DNA of 64,000 bases from Girardinichthys multiradiatus (Eukaryota > Chordata > Actinopteri > Cyprinodontiformes > Goodeidae). The translations under genes were made by a program, and so were the position numbers. This document shows, one piece after another, positions 21,836 through 33,011 of this stretch. The stretch is from assembly GCF_021462225.1 (NCBI RefSeq), contig NC_061798.1:24963320-25027319 (forward strand). The letters are read 5' to 3'. Positions within the stretch are counted from its first letter, which is position 1, and each line of letters begins with the position of its first letter. A model generated the notes under the pieces. It saw nothing but the letters and a program-made list of their open reading frames with translations, had not been told where the DNA came from and did not search any database.

Positions 21836-22376
21836 CCTTCTTTCACCTCCGGAACATTGCCAAAATTAGAAATATCCTATCCAGGAGTGACGCTGAAAAA
21901 CTAGTCCATGCATTTGTTACTTCAAGGCTGGACTATTGTAATTCTTTACTATCAGGATGTCCACAAAAGTTTAAAAGCCTTCAGCTGATTCAAAATGCTG
22001 CAGCAAGAGTTCTGATGAAGATTAAAAAGAGAGATCATATTTCTCCTATTTTAGCTTCCCTTCATTGGCTCCCTGTTAAATTTAGAATATAATTTAAAAT
22101 TCTCCTCCTCACATATAAAGCCCTTAATGATCTAGCTCCATCATACATCAGAGATCTGATGGTTCCATATGTTCCTAACAGGGCACTTTGTTTTCAGACT
22201 GCAGGTTTACTGATGGTTCCTAGAGTCTCTAGAAGTAGAATGGGAGGCAGATCCTTTAGTTATCAGGCTCCTCTCCTGTGGAACCAGCTCCCAGTTTTAG
22301 TCCGTGAGGCAGACACCCTGTTTACTTTTAAGGCTAGGCTTAAAACTTTCCTTTTTGATAAAGCTTATAGTTAGAG
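21836..22376 (+). pseudogene. L2-like LINE ORF2 C-terminal domain
   Basis: The translation contains HLRNIAKI, SRSDAEKLVHAFVTSRLDYC, NSLLSGCPQKFKSLQLIQNA, AARVLMKIKKRDHISPILA, SLHWLPVKFRI, then a stop, then FKILLLTYKALNDLAPSYIR, VPRVSRSRMGGRSFSYQAPL, LWNQLPVLVREADTLFTFKA and RLKTFLFDKAYS. This is the region after the RT in L2-type LINEs. It has one in-frame TAA near 22089 and no RT core, because the copy is 5'-truncated at about 21836. It cannot be functional. Confidence 0.8.
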
Positions 22377-22556
22377 TGGCTGAGTTTATCAGGGAGGGAG
22401 ACTTCCTCCCTCCCTCCCTGTTGGTTGGAGTAAGGGCGAGTCAGGTTTAGCCTAAACCTGTATGACCCCTTCTCCTTTCCAATGGTTATAATCAGTCTGA
22501 CAGAGAGCGGTATCCCAATCCTCAGGGTTTTTAGTATGAAAATGACCATCAGTGGG

Positions 22557-23232
22557 TGTTTTGATTCTGGCACGTCTGCTCTACCCTGTCTCCCTGGCTG
22601 CAATCAGCAGATTAGATGCACCTGGTGGCTGCTGCTGTGCAGTGCAATCTGTGGCATGCCATACACCAGTGTCTTCCCTGATATATAACGACTCTGACAA
22701 GCAGATGGTGCCAGATTTTTGAAAGCCATCGTGTGAGTAGATATCCAGCGTTCCTTCCTGTCTGATCATTGTTCTTGGCCTTGCCTTGCCTTTTGGATTT
22801 ATGCCTCTGCCTGTTCCCTATCGGACTATTCGGATTTTGGTTGTCGACCTTGTTTCCTGCATCTGGGTTATGCCTCTGCTTGCCCCTTGCCTGACGCCTC
22901 TTGTTCCGATCGTTGACCCTGTTTCTGTCCTTGGATTATTCAGCCTGGAGTCACTGCTTACCTGTGCTGTGGAGATCACCGCCTGCCGCCCACTGAGGTT
23001 TCCCCTCTGGGTTTCAAGTTCCACTCAAGACAAAAGCAGGTTAGTGGCTTTTCTGATCCCTGTAAAATCTGGAGAGACTACAAGTCACTAATCCCTCTTT
23101 CTGCCTCAGTGATTCCTGGAAGCTGTGAGGACTGTTACCTGTGTGACGTTTTCCTGTGGCTGAATAAACCTTTTAAACTTTCAGTACTGTGTCTGGCTGA
23201 ATCTTGGGTCCGCCTTTTTCTGATTCATAGCA
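22557..23232 (+). mobile_element. Solo LTR, family D, nested in a LINE
   Basis: A 676-bp LTR starting TGTTTTGATTCTGGCACG and ending GATTCATAGCA. AATAAACC lies about 70 bp before the end, followed by a TGAATCTTGGGTCCGCC motif typical of gypsy U5. A perfect 5-bp target duplication, GTGGG, lies at 22552-22556 and 23233-23237. The flanks join into a continuous L2-like LINE 3' UTR. No internal genes are present, so it is a product of LTR-LTR recombination. Confidence 0.85.
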
Positions 23233-23307
23233 GTGGGACCCTTTGTGGGGTTCCTTGAGACGACATTGTTGTGAATGGGCACCGTTTAGGTAAATAATCT
23301 GAACTGA

Positions 23308-23945
23308 AACTATCTGTGTAGTTATGCTGCTATAGGCTTAGGCTGCAGGAGGACATAACGACCACTTTCACCCTCTTCGCTACATTCTCACACTACTCTC
23401 CAATTTTGCATTATTTGCTGTTATTTCAGTTTTTTACTTTATGTTCTCCTTCTTTTCTCTTCCTAGAAGCTACACCTGGCCTGGCTCTGTGTCTACATGT
23501 GACACCTTTCTGGAGGGGAATTGTCCGAGCATCTGCTGGCAACAACTTAATGCTCACCCTCTATCGATGATCCACATGACATGGCCCTGTCTTTTAGTGT
23601 TTAACCCTTTCTCTCTCCTAGATATAGCAATTGACTGAGCTTTTACTGTAACTAATTATATGTGCTCTCTTTCAGACACTAACCTTGAAAACTGGCTCAG
23701 AGTTGATCTGTTCTTTCTTTCTAGGTGAAACGACTAAAGGAGCTACATCCATTAACATTTACTTTTCCTTCCTATAGAACGTACCCCTGGATCAGTGCTT
23801 CTTTGTTCTCTTTGTGTCTCTGCTCTGTTCTCTCAAACCCCCAGTCGGTGGTGGCAGATGGCCGCTCACACTGAGTCTGATTCTGCTGGAGGTTTCTTCC
23901 TGTTAAAAGGGAGTTTTTCCTCTCCGCTGTTGCTACATGCATGCT
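23308..23945 (+). repeat. L2-type LINE 3' UTR, cut off at its 3' end
   Basis: Contains GTTATGCTGCTATAGGCTTA, CTTCCTAGAAGCTACACCTG, ACCCTTTCTCTCTCCTAGAT, CAGTCGGTGGTGGCAGATGG and TTCTTCCTGTTAAAAGGGAG. The same UTR occurs in reverse at 36627-37295, where it is complete to its tail. Here it stops at CATGCATGCTCAG, at the junction with the Rex1-like LINE. The missing tail means a deletion or recombination at 23945. Confidence 0.7.
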
Positions 23946-25162
23946 CAGCACATCTGAAGAAGCCTCTGACTGAAGACACTCTGTTGTTGTAGGACAGTCT
24001 CATGAAGAGGATGCTCAGGGTTCTCCTTAATGTTCTTCATTTTATGAAGAATCCGTCTTTCCACAATGATCTCCAGAGGTTCCAGAGGAGTCCCCAGAAC
24101 AGAGCCAGCCTTCTTTATCAGCTTGTTGAGCTTTTTTAAGTCCCTGGCTCTGATGCTGCTTCCCCAGCAGATGATGGCAGAAGAGATCACACTTTCCACA
24201 ACAGACTTATAGAAGATATGCAGCATCTTGCTGCAAACACCAAAGGACCTAAGCTTCCTCAAGAAGTACAGTCTGCTCTGTCCCTTCTTGTGGATGGCTT
24301 CACAGTTGCATCTCCACTCTAGTCTGTTGTCCAGGTGAACACCGAGGTATTTATACTCCTCCACCACCTCCACTTCTTCTCCCATGATATAAATAGTTTT
24401 TGACTTATTCCTGTTTCTCTTAAAATCTACAATCATCTCCTTTGTTTTAGTCACGTTCAAAATGAGATGATTGTTTCCACACCATGCCACAAAGCGGTCC
24501 ACCACGTTTCTGTACTCAGCTTCTTGTCCATCTCTGATCCACCCCACGACTGCAGAATCATCCGAGTATTTCTGCAGATGACAGAAGTCTGTCTTGTACT
24601 GGAAGTCTGAGGTGTACATAGTGAAAAGGAATGGTGAGAGTACAGTCCCCTGTGGTGCTCCTGTGCTGCTGACTACTTGGCTAGACTCATAACCCTTCAG
24701 TCTCACAAACTGTGGTCTGTTTGTCAGGTAGTCTTTGATCCAGGAGATTGTTGAGGCTTCCACCTGAGTCTTCTGGAGTTTCCGACAAAGCAAATCAGGT
24801 TGGATTGTACTAAATGCACTGGTGAAATCAAAGAACATGATCCTCACAGTGCTGCTGGCTTTGTCCAGATGACAGTGGGTCTGTTGAAGCAGGTGTATGA
24901 TGGCATCTTCAACTCCAACTCCACAGCGATAAGCAAACTGAAGGGGGTCCTGATGGTTTACTGTTTGCTTACTCAGGTGGGCCAACAGGAGTCTCTCTAG
25001 GACCTTCATGATGTGGGATGTTAGGGCAAAAGGTCTATAGTCATTGAGGACTGATGGGTGAGTTTTCTTTGGTACCGGAACAAGACAGGAGTTCTTCCAC
25101 AACACCGGAACCTTCTTCTGGGCCAGGCTAAGGTTGAAGAGGTGCTGCAGAATCCCACAGAG
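23946..25162 (-). pseudogene. Rex1-like reverse transcriptase
   Basis: In frame with the upstream endonuclease ORF after the TAG. Motifs are VPVPKKTHPSVLNDYRPFAL, TSHIMKVLERLLLAHL, DPLQFAYRCGVGVEDAII, TVRIMFFDFTSAFSTIQPDL, SSTGAPQGTVLSPFLFTMYT, HLQKYSDDSAVVGWIRDGQE (catalytic SDD) and EYKYLGVHLDNRLEWRCNCE, followed by a thumb and C-terminal region. The frame is open for at least 386 residues with no further stop until the truncated C-terminus near 23946. RT sequence is well preserved, which suggests a fairly young copy. Confidence 0.85.
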
Positions 25163-26640
25163 CTACTTTGCACAGCCCTTCAGGACTCTAGTGCAGACAT
25201 GATCTGGACCTGCAGCCTTATTCCGATTCAGTCTCTCCAGTTGCATCTTCATTTGACTTCTTGAGACACACAGGTGGAAGGGGGAAGTAAAGGAAGCATC
25301 AGCATCTTCTGATATGGTTGAAGGCAAACATGTATGAGCAGAAGAGTCTAGGGCTGAGGTGGAAGATAAACAATTTGAGGTGTTACTGGACAGCTGTGGG
25401 TCCTGTGGGTCAAAGGATGGTGGAATGTCTGTTTGGCTGTGAGCAGGAGAGGAGGGTGCGAAGCTTGTTTCTGAACTTAACCTATTGAAGAATGTGTTCA
25501 GTTCGTCGGCTCTGTCCAGACCTTCATCGGTCCAATCATCCCTCTGCCTGAAGCCTGTGATCTTCTTCATCCCTGTCCACACATCTCTGATATTGTTTTG
25601 CTGGAGCTTGCTCTCCAGCTTCTTCTTGTACACCTCCTTGCTGTCTCTTATCTTGACTTTAAGTTGGTTCTGTAAACTCAATAATTCTCTGTCTCCCTCT
25701 CTAAAGGCTCTTTTTTTCTTGTTAAGCAGGTCCTTCAGGTCACTGGTGATCCAAGGTTTGTTATTGGGGAAGCATCTCACGGTTCTGGTGGGGATGATGT
25801 TATCCACACAGAAGTTCATATAATCGGTTACACACTCAGTCATGGCATTGATGTCCTCTCCATGTGGCTGGCACAGTTCGTCCCAGTCTGTAGCCTCAAA
25901 GCAACCTTGCAGAGCTTCTTCAGCTTCCTGTGACCATTTTCTCACAGTCTTCTTTATTACAGGTTGCCTCTGAACAAGGGGCTTATATTTCAAGCAGAGA
26001 AAAACAAGATTGTGATCTGATTTGCCTAGAGGAGGTTTTGCTGTAGAGATGTATGAGTCCTTGACATTTGCATAAAACAAATCCAATGTTTTGTTTTCTC
26101 TGGTAGAGCAGCTGACAAACTGTTGAAACGTTGGAAGTGTAGCAGAGAGTGAAGCATGGTTAAAATCACGAGAAATTGCCACAAAAGCATTGTGGTTGTT
26201 TGTCTGTAGCTTAGGAACAACTGAGCTGATGGCATCACATGCAGTGTCGGCAACAGCGGAAGGTGGAACGTATACTGTTGCCAAAATAACACTGGTGAAC
26301 TCTCTGGGTAAATAATATGGACGAAAACTTACTGCCAACAGTTCAATATCTGGACTGCAGAGATGACACTTCACAGTTACATGTCCTGGATTACACCATC
26401 TGTTGTTCAAAAGTACTGCCAGTCCACCTCCTTTACATTTGCCGCTCCTCTTTAAATCTCTGTCTGCTCGTATGGTTAAAAAGCCCGGCAGAGAGACGCT
26501 GGAGTCGGGGATATGATCCTGCAGCCATGTCTCAGTAAAACACATAATAGTGCATGCCCGGTACTCTGGCTGGGTCCTTTGTAGGGCTTGGAGTTCATCC
26601 AACTTGGTTCCCAACGATCTCACATTGCTGGTTTGAACTT
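25163..26640 (-). pseudogene. Rex1-like endonuclease and linker ORF
   Basis: Starts in the segment QTSNVRSLGTKLDELQALQ (after a frameshift relative to the upstream RRRRGGRAGAKRRQRRR tract, which ends at 26620). The endonuclease shows CFTETWLQDHIPD with the catalytic Glu, then AISRDFNHASLSATLP (usual GDFN, here RDFN) and LGKSDHNLVFLCLKY with the SDH motif. The linker has NNKPWITSDLKDLLNKKKR and IRDVWTGMKKITGFRQRDD. It ends with LNRNKAAGPDHVCTRVLKGC, then AK and a TAG stop. Beyond the stop, the same frame reads on into the RT at 25162, so a single nonsense codon separates the two halves. Confidence 0.85.
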
Positions 26641-27540
26641 CCTCCTTCTCTGTCTTCTCTTAGCTCCTGCTCTGCCTCCACGGCGTCTCCTTTTCAACTC
26701 ATCGGGGATTTGGGGTTGTAGTTGAAGTATTATTTGAGCTTTTGAGATATTAATCAGCTGCTCCCGGTTGTAAGAAACAACCCCGTTGCCATGGCAATGC
26801 ATCATAACAAATGTCCAAAAATAGAAAGTATTAGGAAAAATCCTCCAAGCTGCACAGCATCCGACACCGGAGAGGACAGTCGTCCAAAAAAAAAAAAAAA
26901 ATCAACTGTATCCACCACAAGAGGAATAGTTCCCAAAAAAGAATAAATCAGTATCAAAAGTAACAAAGCTACTCCAAACTGCTGCCACCTTGAGCGCCGC
27001 AATTCTAGAATAATTAATATGCAAATAATTCCTCAAAAATACATTTGGTAGTTTGATCACTTAGTAGAATGTGCTGGAATTCCGAATGTGAACAGAGATC
27101 ATGTACTCCTACATATGTTGGTCCAGTGTTATTCTGACAATTCAACCTGGAAAGACTCACAAGTGAGAGAAACACAGAGATGGCAATTAGAGGAGTTTAT
27201 TAGCTGATGTTAGTTTTCTTTTAGCGCTCAGACCCTGGTGGAAGACATGGATACTGATAATGACATGAGCTTGAATGAACATCTTAGGGCTAGAATTAAA
27301 TAAGTCTTCCCCCAAAAAATGGGACGAGGATGGGACCGAGGCCGAATATTGGTTAGCATGAATGATGTGAAATTGATAAGTGATTGGTATGACTTGATAA
27401 GTGATGTGATGAGATCAGAATAATATGAGGAGAAGATCAAACTGACTGAATGGGAAGATGTTGAGAGCCAGACAAGGCATGAGAAGGAATGATTTGAGCC
27501 TGAAGGAGTGAAAGGAGATAGACAGACAGAGTTTAACGAG

Positions 27541-27960
27541 GCGTAGGATGGATGGAATAGCCTGCAAAAGCATACAGAGTGATGAATGTGCCTGCTAAGG
27601 CATGAGAATGATGAATTGATCCTGCCAATGTGTAATGAGGTTGAGTTGTACCTGCTAAGGAATTGAGAATGATTAGTTGTGCCTGCCAAGGCATGAGAAG
27701 GATGAGTTGTGCCTGCCAAGGCGTAGAGAGGTTACAGTACCTGCTAAGATGAAGAGAGAGATGAATTGAGCCTGCTAAGGCATAGGAAGAATAGAATGTG
27801 CTTGCTAAGGCGTGGAGAAGGATGAACGGTGCCTGCCAAGGCTGCTAAGAAGTCTAGAAAAATTAAATATGCCTGTTAAAGCGTAGAGAAGGATGGATTG
27901 AGCCCACTGAGGGTTGGAAAGAGGGATGAACTGAGCCTGCCAAGGCGTAGGATAGGAATG
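27541..27960. repeat. Minisatellite array 1, ~33-bp diverged unit
   Basis: About 12 diverged copies of a unit containing GCCTGCCAAGGCGT followed by an AGA/GAG-rich part and GATGA. Units differ by substitutions and small indels, more than in array 2. Confidence 0.75.
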
Positions 27961-28194
27961 ATCTAGAGAGGAAGCAAATGAAATCATGACTATACAAGAG
28001 AGGTTTAAGCAAATATTTATTTATTTGGTGCTCGGACCTCGTGGGAGACATAGTTGCTGAAAATGACATGAGCTTGGATTAACATCTTAGTATTAGAATT
28101 AGAGATATCTTCCCCCCAAAAAGGGCAGAGGCCAAGGCTGAAATAGAAACAGTATGGGAGTTAATATGAATGAAGTTGGTCTGACTGGTGGGGC

Positions 28195-28512
28195 GTAGAG
28201 AAGGGATGATCTGTGCCTGAAAGGATGGCAAAGAAAATTAGTGAGCCTGGCAAGGCGTGAGGGCTGGACTGTGCCTGACAAGGCGTAGAGAGGGATGAGA
28301 CGTGTGCCTGACAAGGCATAGAGAGGGATGAGGCGTGTGCCTGATAAGGCGTAGAGAGGGATGAGGCGTGTGCCTGACAAGGCGTAGAGAGGGATGAGGC
28401 GTGAGCCTGACAAGGATGAGGCGTGAGCCTGAAAAGGTGTAGAGAGGGATGGTGCATGAGCCTGACAAGGCATAAAGAGGAATGGTGCATCCCTGACAAG
28501 GCATAGAGGGAA
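28195..28512. repeat. Minisatellite array 2, 33-bp unit
   Basis: Roughly nine copies of a 33-bp unit, GCCTGACAAGGCGTAGAGAG followed by GGATGAGGCGTGT. The central four (about 28270-28410) are nearly identical; the edge units are degenerate or shortened. The units touch without spacers, so this is a tandem repeat and not a spacer-separated array. Confidence 0.85.
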
Positions 28513-28515
28513 ATT

Positions 28516-29330
28516 GATCTAGAGAGAAAAAGGTGATGAGAAGAAATGTCGTAGACATAACAGATAACATCAGCTGACGGATGTTGGAGGATGGGGACCT
28601 TGAAGAGAATGAGGGGAGAGAATGAGGTTTGATACAACGATCTTACATAGCAAGAATAAGTTTAAACTGAAAAGGCCAACCACCACCAGTTAATGCTCAA
28701 TGATAGATCATTGAGCAGAGAGCGCAGAATGGAAGTGTGGGCGGACTTATGAAGAGAATGCTGAAGTTCACCAGCTGCTGAGTTGTTGTGGGACAGCTGT
28801 GGAAACTCATTGGGTAGCTGCTGAAGTGGTTGCCCTGATTCTGAATCAGTGGTATGAGAAGTGACTAGGGGGAAGGTTGCATTGAACTAAAATTTGCCTC
28901 AGAAGTTTGAGGAACCAGGAGGCGATCATGGGAAATCCGTATGGAGTGAGGAAAAGGGGCATGAAGGTTGAGCTAATTTGTGACGCTTGAGTGCTTGGAA
29001 AGGATAAAACAAGCCATCGATGCAAGCAATGGAAATGAAACATGGACCTTTACCTTTGGTGTGTTGAAGTAAAGTTTGAAATGGTCTGGATAGAACTTGA
29101 GGTCTGAAAAGGCTAAATCTCTAGATGGCACGAATGAATAAGAGGGAGAAGTAAATTTGCTTAGTCTAAGAAAGCCATAGAAGGCTTGGAGGGATGATTG
29201 GCTGAAGAGGAATGTGGATCTGGAGCTGATTGGTTGGAGCGGAGAATGTGGTGGAATAGTTAGACGGAGCCAAAAGTTGAGGTGAGTGTTCCAAGTTGAA
29301 TTTTTGTCAAAACTCCATTAAAGTGACATT
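28516..29330. other. Unassigned G/A-rich segment
   Basis: Distinct in composition from the AT-rich DNA to its right. No known element was recognised. It includes a 24-bp near-perfect palindrome at 28694-28717. It may belong to the same unidentified element as the minisatellite block. Confidence 0.35.
28694..28717. repeat. 24-bp palindrome
   Basis: TGCTCAATGAT, then AG, then ATCATTGAGCA: perfect 11-bp arms with a 2-base centre. Confidence 0.8.
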
Positions 29331-31554
29331 ACCTTACTGTTATGATAAATGTTATAATATTCCTATTTAATTAGGAAAATAGTTTATTATATTACCTGCA
29401 AATGATCCCATTATTGGCTTTATAAGATTTCAAATGGTTAAAACTATACGTTATAGGTAGGTGTTATGTTACTGGATATTATAACATTGATTGTTGCTAA
29501 AGGCCCAAATTGTGCCCACACCATTACATCACCACTATCTACTTGAACAGTGATACAAGGCAGGATTTATACTTTCATATTTTTGTGCCAGATTTTTACC
29601 CTACCTTCTAAACATTGCAGCTCACATTGAAGCTCATTGAGCCAAGATCTGTTACTGTCCAGTTTGTGTGAACCTGTGAATTGTAGCATCAGTTTATTGT
29701 TCTCATCTGACAGAAATAGGATTTGGTGTAGTCTTGTGATACTGTAGCCCATCTGCTTCAAGGTTCGGTGTCTTGAGCATTTAGAGATAGCATACCTGGG
29801 TTTTAATTAGTGGTTATTTAAATTACTTTGCCTTCTTATCAGCTTGAACTTGTTTATCCACTATCATTTGACCTCTGACATCCACAATACATTTTCCTAA
29901 AATCAAAAAGGTAATTTCTGTAAGGCACTGTAGTGATCTGTTTTTGTAAAATTTCAGCACCAGCATACAGAAATGTGGAGTCTGTGATATGTCTAGTAAT
30001 AACGTGTAATTTTCTTTGTGCTCTACAGTCTACATTTTGAAGAATTAAGTGCATTCTTTTTCTTCCTGTCTTTATACTAAAAATTGTATGACTCCATATC
30101 CAAGTCAAAGTTTTTGGTTTTGTTGTTCCTTGTTAATCTTAACTTCACACTTCAGTTTCTTTATAGTAAGACTTTATAGTAAAATCTGCATTAAAAAATA
30201 GTCACTGGAATGCTGTTTGTATAAATGATGGTCAAACTTCATTGCAATACACACAGACTACATGATGTGTGAGCAGCCTGGAATCTCCACCTGCTTAGCA
30301 CCATATTGTACAAAGTTGACTATTCATCTGATTCATTGTAGGTGAAAAAGATTCTGTTTTAACACTGATAATTGATGATCCATAGTCAGTTCATTTACCT
30401 TTCTTCTCCGAGACTGCATCTTGTGTGACTTGAGACATTAAATCTAGATGAAGATACTTTGATTTCCAAAGCAAACTGTGACACACAGGATACGTTAGAG
30501 TGAACAAACTCAAAAGTGAAGGAGAAAAAGGCTACAAATAAACATTAATATATAAATGCTTATTTTTCTACGTATTTATTTTTACCCTAAAAGCAGAATT
30601 AACAGTGACATTTGTCTGACTGGTGAGTTATGTGATTTCTTAAATAAAGAAAATCTAAAGCTTGCTCCATTACTTATGAAAATGGAGTGACAGTTGATCC
30701 ACTTGCTCCATTGTTTAGAGAACTCTGGTAACAATGTTTAAAATGTAAACAACCAGAAGGCAGAGGTCTTAATGCATTATGATTACAGTTTTGGCCAGGA
30801 TAAAACCACAGAGGCTGACTCTTCATTCACAGCAACCTCTTAAATGAACTATCAGTGCCCTACTACCAAACCATCTGCCCAAACAAGAGGGGCTAGTTTT
30901 GCCTAAAAACTGGTGTTAGGTGAACAGACACCTGCAGCCAGTGTTTCACCATTACATTTCTAGCAAAAGGACAGTCCAGCTTGATTACATGAGGGATCTG
31001 TTCAGTACGTTAAGCTGGCATGGGCAGGAAACATGACATACAACTAAGAGAAAGAAATATTGCATTCGGACTAAAATGAAATCATGATGGTTACAAATGT
31101 AAAAGATCTACCAAGATCAGGTTTAGAACAGAAACAAAATATGCTAGACTCCTAAAGTCAGATGTGATGCTGATTATGCAGTCATTAGGAAACAAAACAA
31201 GGTATTGCCCTAGAAAGAGTATAACTCAGTCTGTTTATGTGTTTGTCACCTTGTGTATTTCAATATATGGGTGTGAGTTCCTGAGATGTCTTTTTCTATG
31301 CCCACAACCAGTCCAGCAGGTGTTAGAATCATGTACCACCAGGTGCCTGCAACATTCATTTCCCTCTAGTTTGGATTGTAATAGATTGCAGTGATACATC
31401 TACACTCATAAAAGAAACCGATGTGGACCATTCACAACTTGGACACACTAATTTTAATCTAATTTATTGCTGTGGCACTGTGTTGTTACTTTCTTGAGAA
31501 GTAGTTGGAGAAGAAGGGACTATCTTCACATATACAGCCTTTGTGCACTTTTTT
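29331..31554. other. AT-rich stretch, no gene seen
   Basis: Over 2.2 kb without a recognisable coding region, LTR, inverted repeat or LINE tail. Possible ancient repeats cannot be excluded by eye. Confidence 0.5.
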
Positions 31555-31982
31555 CATGATCATGCACAGGGATCGATATTTTGATTTGCAGTACACATTT
31601 ACCTAAACAAAATACTTGACTTGAGCATGAAAACAATACATGAGAATGAAAACTAGACATGAGCATGAAAGTGAAAGATGTTTCCACGATGACTAACTGA
31701 ACAGGTGTGTATAAATGGAGCATGGTACAGGTGGAACAAGGAGACAGATTAACTTGGACAGGTGAACCGAATAAACTTAATTGACAGAGAACACAATGTG
31801 ACAGGAGCAAAACATGGCTTGAACAGAACGCAAATCCAAGGAAACAAACAGAAATATAACTAGAAAAACATGAAACAAAAGAATAAACAGGAAAATAACA
31901 AAAGAACGAGTCAAAACCTTAACTGTGAAAAACATAAGAAAAAAACCCGAAACCAAAAACCAAACAACCCTACATCACGACA
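31555..31982 (-). mobile_element. Probable old LTR, family G
   Basis: On the minus strand it begins TGTCGTGATGTAGGG (ending the plus-strand segment at 31982) and is rich in T and G. It includes CACCTGTCCAAGTTAATCTG, TTCCACCTGTACCATGCTCC, an ATTTATACACACC stretch and a decayed 3' part near 31555-31600. The layout resembles gypsy LTRs such as family E. The 3' boundary is not precise and no target duplication was found, so it is probably old. Confidence 0.45.
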
Positions 31983-33011
31983 CCCCACAGTGAATATTTT
32001 AGTTATTATCCCCCATCTTTGCCTTCACTTGAATGTAATGGTAAACCAGATCACAAACTTTCAGCGACTTTGACTCAAAGCAGACTTGGGCATACCTAAC
32101 AGTTAAGCTTGGCTAAATGCAGAAAGTGTTATTTTTGTTGTTGTTTTTTTTTAATTAAAAGTAATCAAGTTATTTTTACATAGGCACACGAAAGGAGAAT
32201 ACAGTCAACCCCAAAATGTATGAAACTGTATGCATTTCTTTTAATAAGGCATTTCAGCAAAACCGTTTTTAATGTATGCATGCTTATTTTATTATCTATG
32301 GTAAAATAAAAAAATTTAAAAAAACAACAAACCAACAAATTTACTTTTGCATCTTTTAAGAAAAAAAACAAAAATAACATTTGTGAGCCTCAAATACTTT
32401 GAACTTGGACTCGTTGGCTATAGGGGTTTAATTCAGCTAACTTTGTTGTAAAATGAAGCATGTGGATATTTTTGTCATTATTGCAGGTAATAGAACTTTA
32501 GGCAATGTCTGCAGGTGCCAAGACTTTTTTTAAAATGTGACCAGTATCTCCATAAGGCTTGTGAGCAGAGGAAAGTATCAAGGGCTCTGAAATGTTTCTT
32601 GTAGACAGCTGAGCTCACTATGGAGCTTTTGAAACACAGTGGCCCAACACCAGTGACTTTTTGCAGTTTTCCCCTTCTTCTGGCCCCTCAAGTCAGCAGT
32701 CTTCTCCATGACTGTAAGGCCATTGCATAACCTTTCTGTATAAACAAATCTTATCTTACTCATCATATGTCATATTCCCATTTCTGAGAAAGGGAATTTT
32801 AGCTTTTTATTAGCTGTAATCCATAATCATCAACAATAACAGAAAAAATAACACCAAATGTATCAATACGTGAAACAATTCTGCTATTCTAATGAAATTA
32901 ATTTAGGATTAAGGTACTGTAATAAATTAACCTTTTAATGATATTCTACTTTACTGAGATGCACCATGTATATGTGAAGGACTTTTGTTTCAAAATGTTA
33001 ACAGGTACATC
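31983..33011. other. AT-rich stretch, no gene seen
   Basis: Nothing recognised. Confidence 0.5.

Larger units (their letters stand above)
21836..23307 (+). mobile_element. L2-like LINE 3' portion, interrupted by a solo LTR
   Basis: Consists of an RT C-terminal coding remnant (21836-22376), a 3' UTR to 22556, then LTR D, and the rest of the 3' UTR at 23233-23307. The UTR after the LTR reads TTCCTTGAGACGACATTGTT, GTGAATGGGC and then AAATAATCTGAACTGAA, a typical fish L2-type LINE tail. The LTR insertion duplicated GTGGG. The LINE must therefore be older than the LTR. Confidence 0.75.
23946..27001 (-). mobile_element. Almost complete Rex1-like LINE, 3' end missing
   Basis: About 3.06 kb on the minus strand. 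It has a 5' UTR from 27001 (GCGGCGCTCAAGGTGGCAGC), an endonuclease ORF and an RT ORF. The RT catalytic motif is YSDD rather than the FADD of the LINE at 3420-6593, so this is a different family. The coding sequence is damaged by one frameshift near 26630 and one in-frame TAG at 25163-25165. It ends in SVFSQRLLQMC, short of the usual C-terminus and of any 3' UTR or tail, and abuts an L2-type UTR at 23945. LINE insertions should keep their 3' end, so this end was lost later. Confidence 0.8.
27222..28515. repeat. Duplicated block containing 33-bp minisatellite arrays
   Basis: Two tandem copies of a composite unit. Each has a ~160-bp non-repetitive leader followed by a minisatellite. Leader 1 (27222-27400) and leader 2 (28027-28190) share GACATGAGCTTG, AACATCTTAG, TAGAATTA and a run of C before a GAGG segment. 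The arrays follow at 27541-27960 and 28195-28512. No coding function is supported. Long proline- and leucine-rich reading frames on the minus strand are a consequence of the 33-bp (11-codon) period. Confidence 0.75.

Noticed and set aside
23946..26623. Long minus-strand ORFs as host enzymes
   Set aside because: Endonuclease SDH and RT SDD motifs and the overall layout identify a Rex1-like LINE.
28195..28512. Regular 33-bp repeats resembling a CRISPR array
   Set aside because: The repeats are contiguous with no unique spacers, and the context is a vertebrate genome. It is a minisatellite.
28099..28637. Proline/leucine-rich minus-strand reading frames of 110-158 codons
   Set aside because: They are overlapping translations of the 33-bp repeat in several frames, with no start context or domain.
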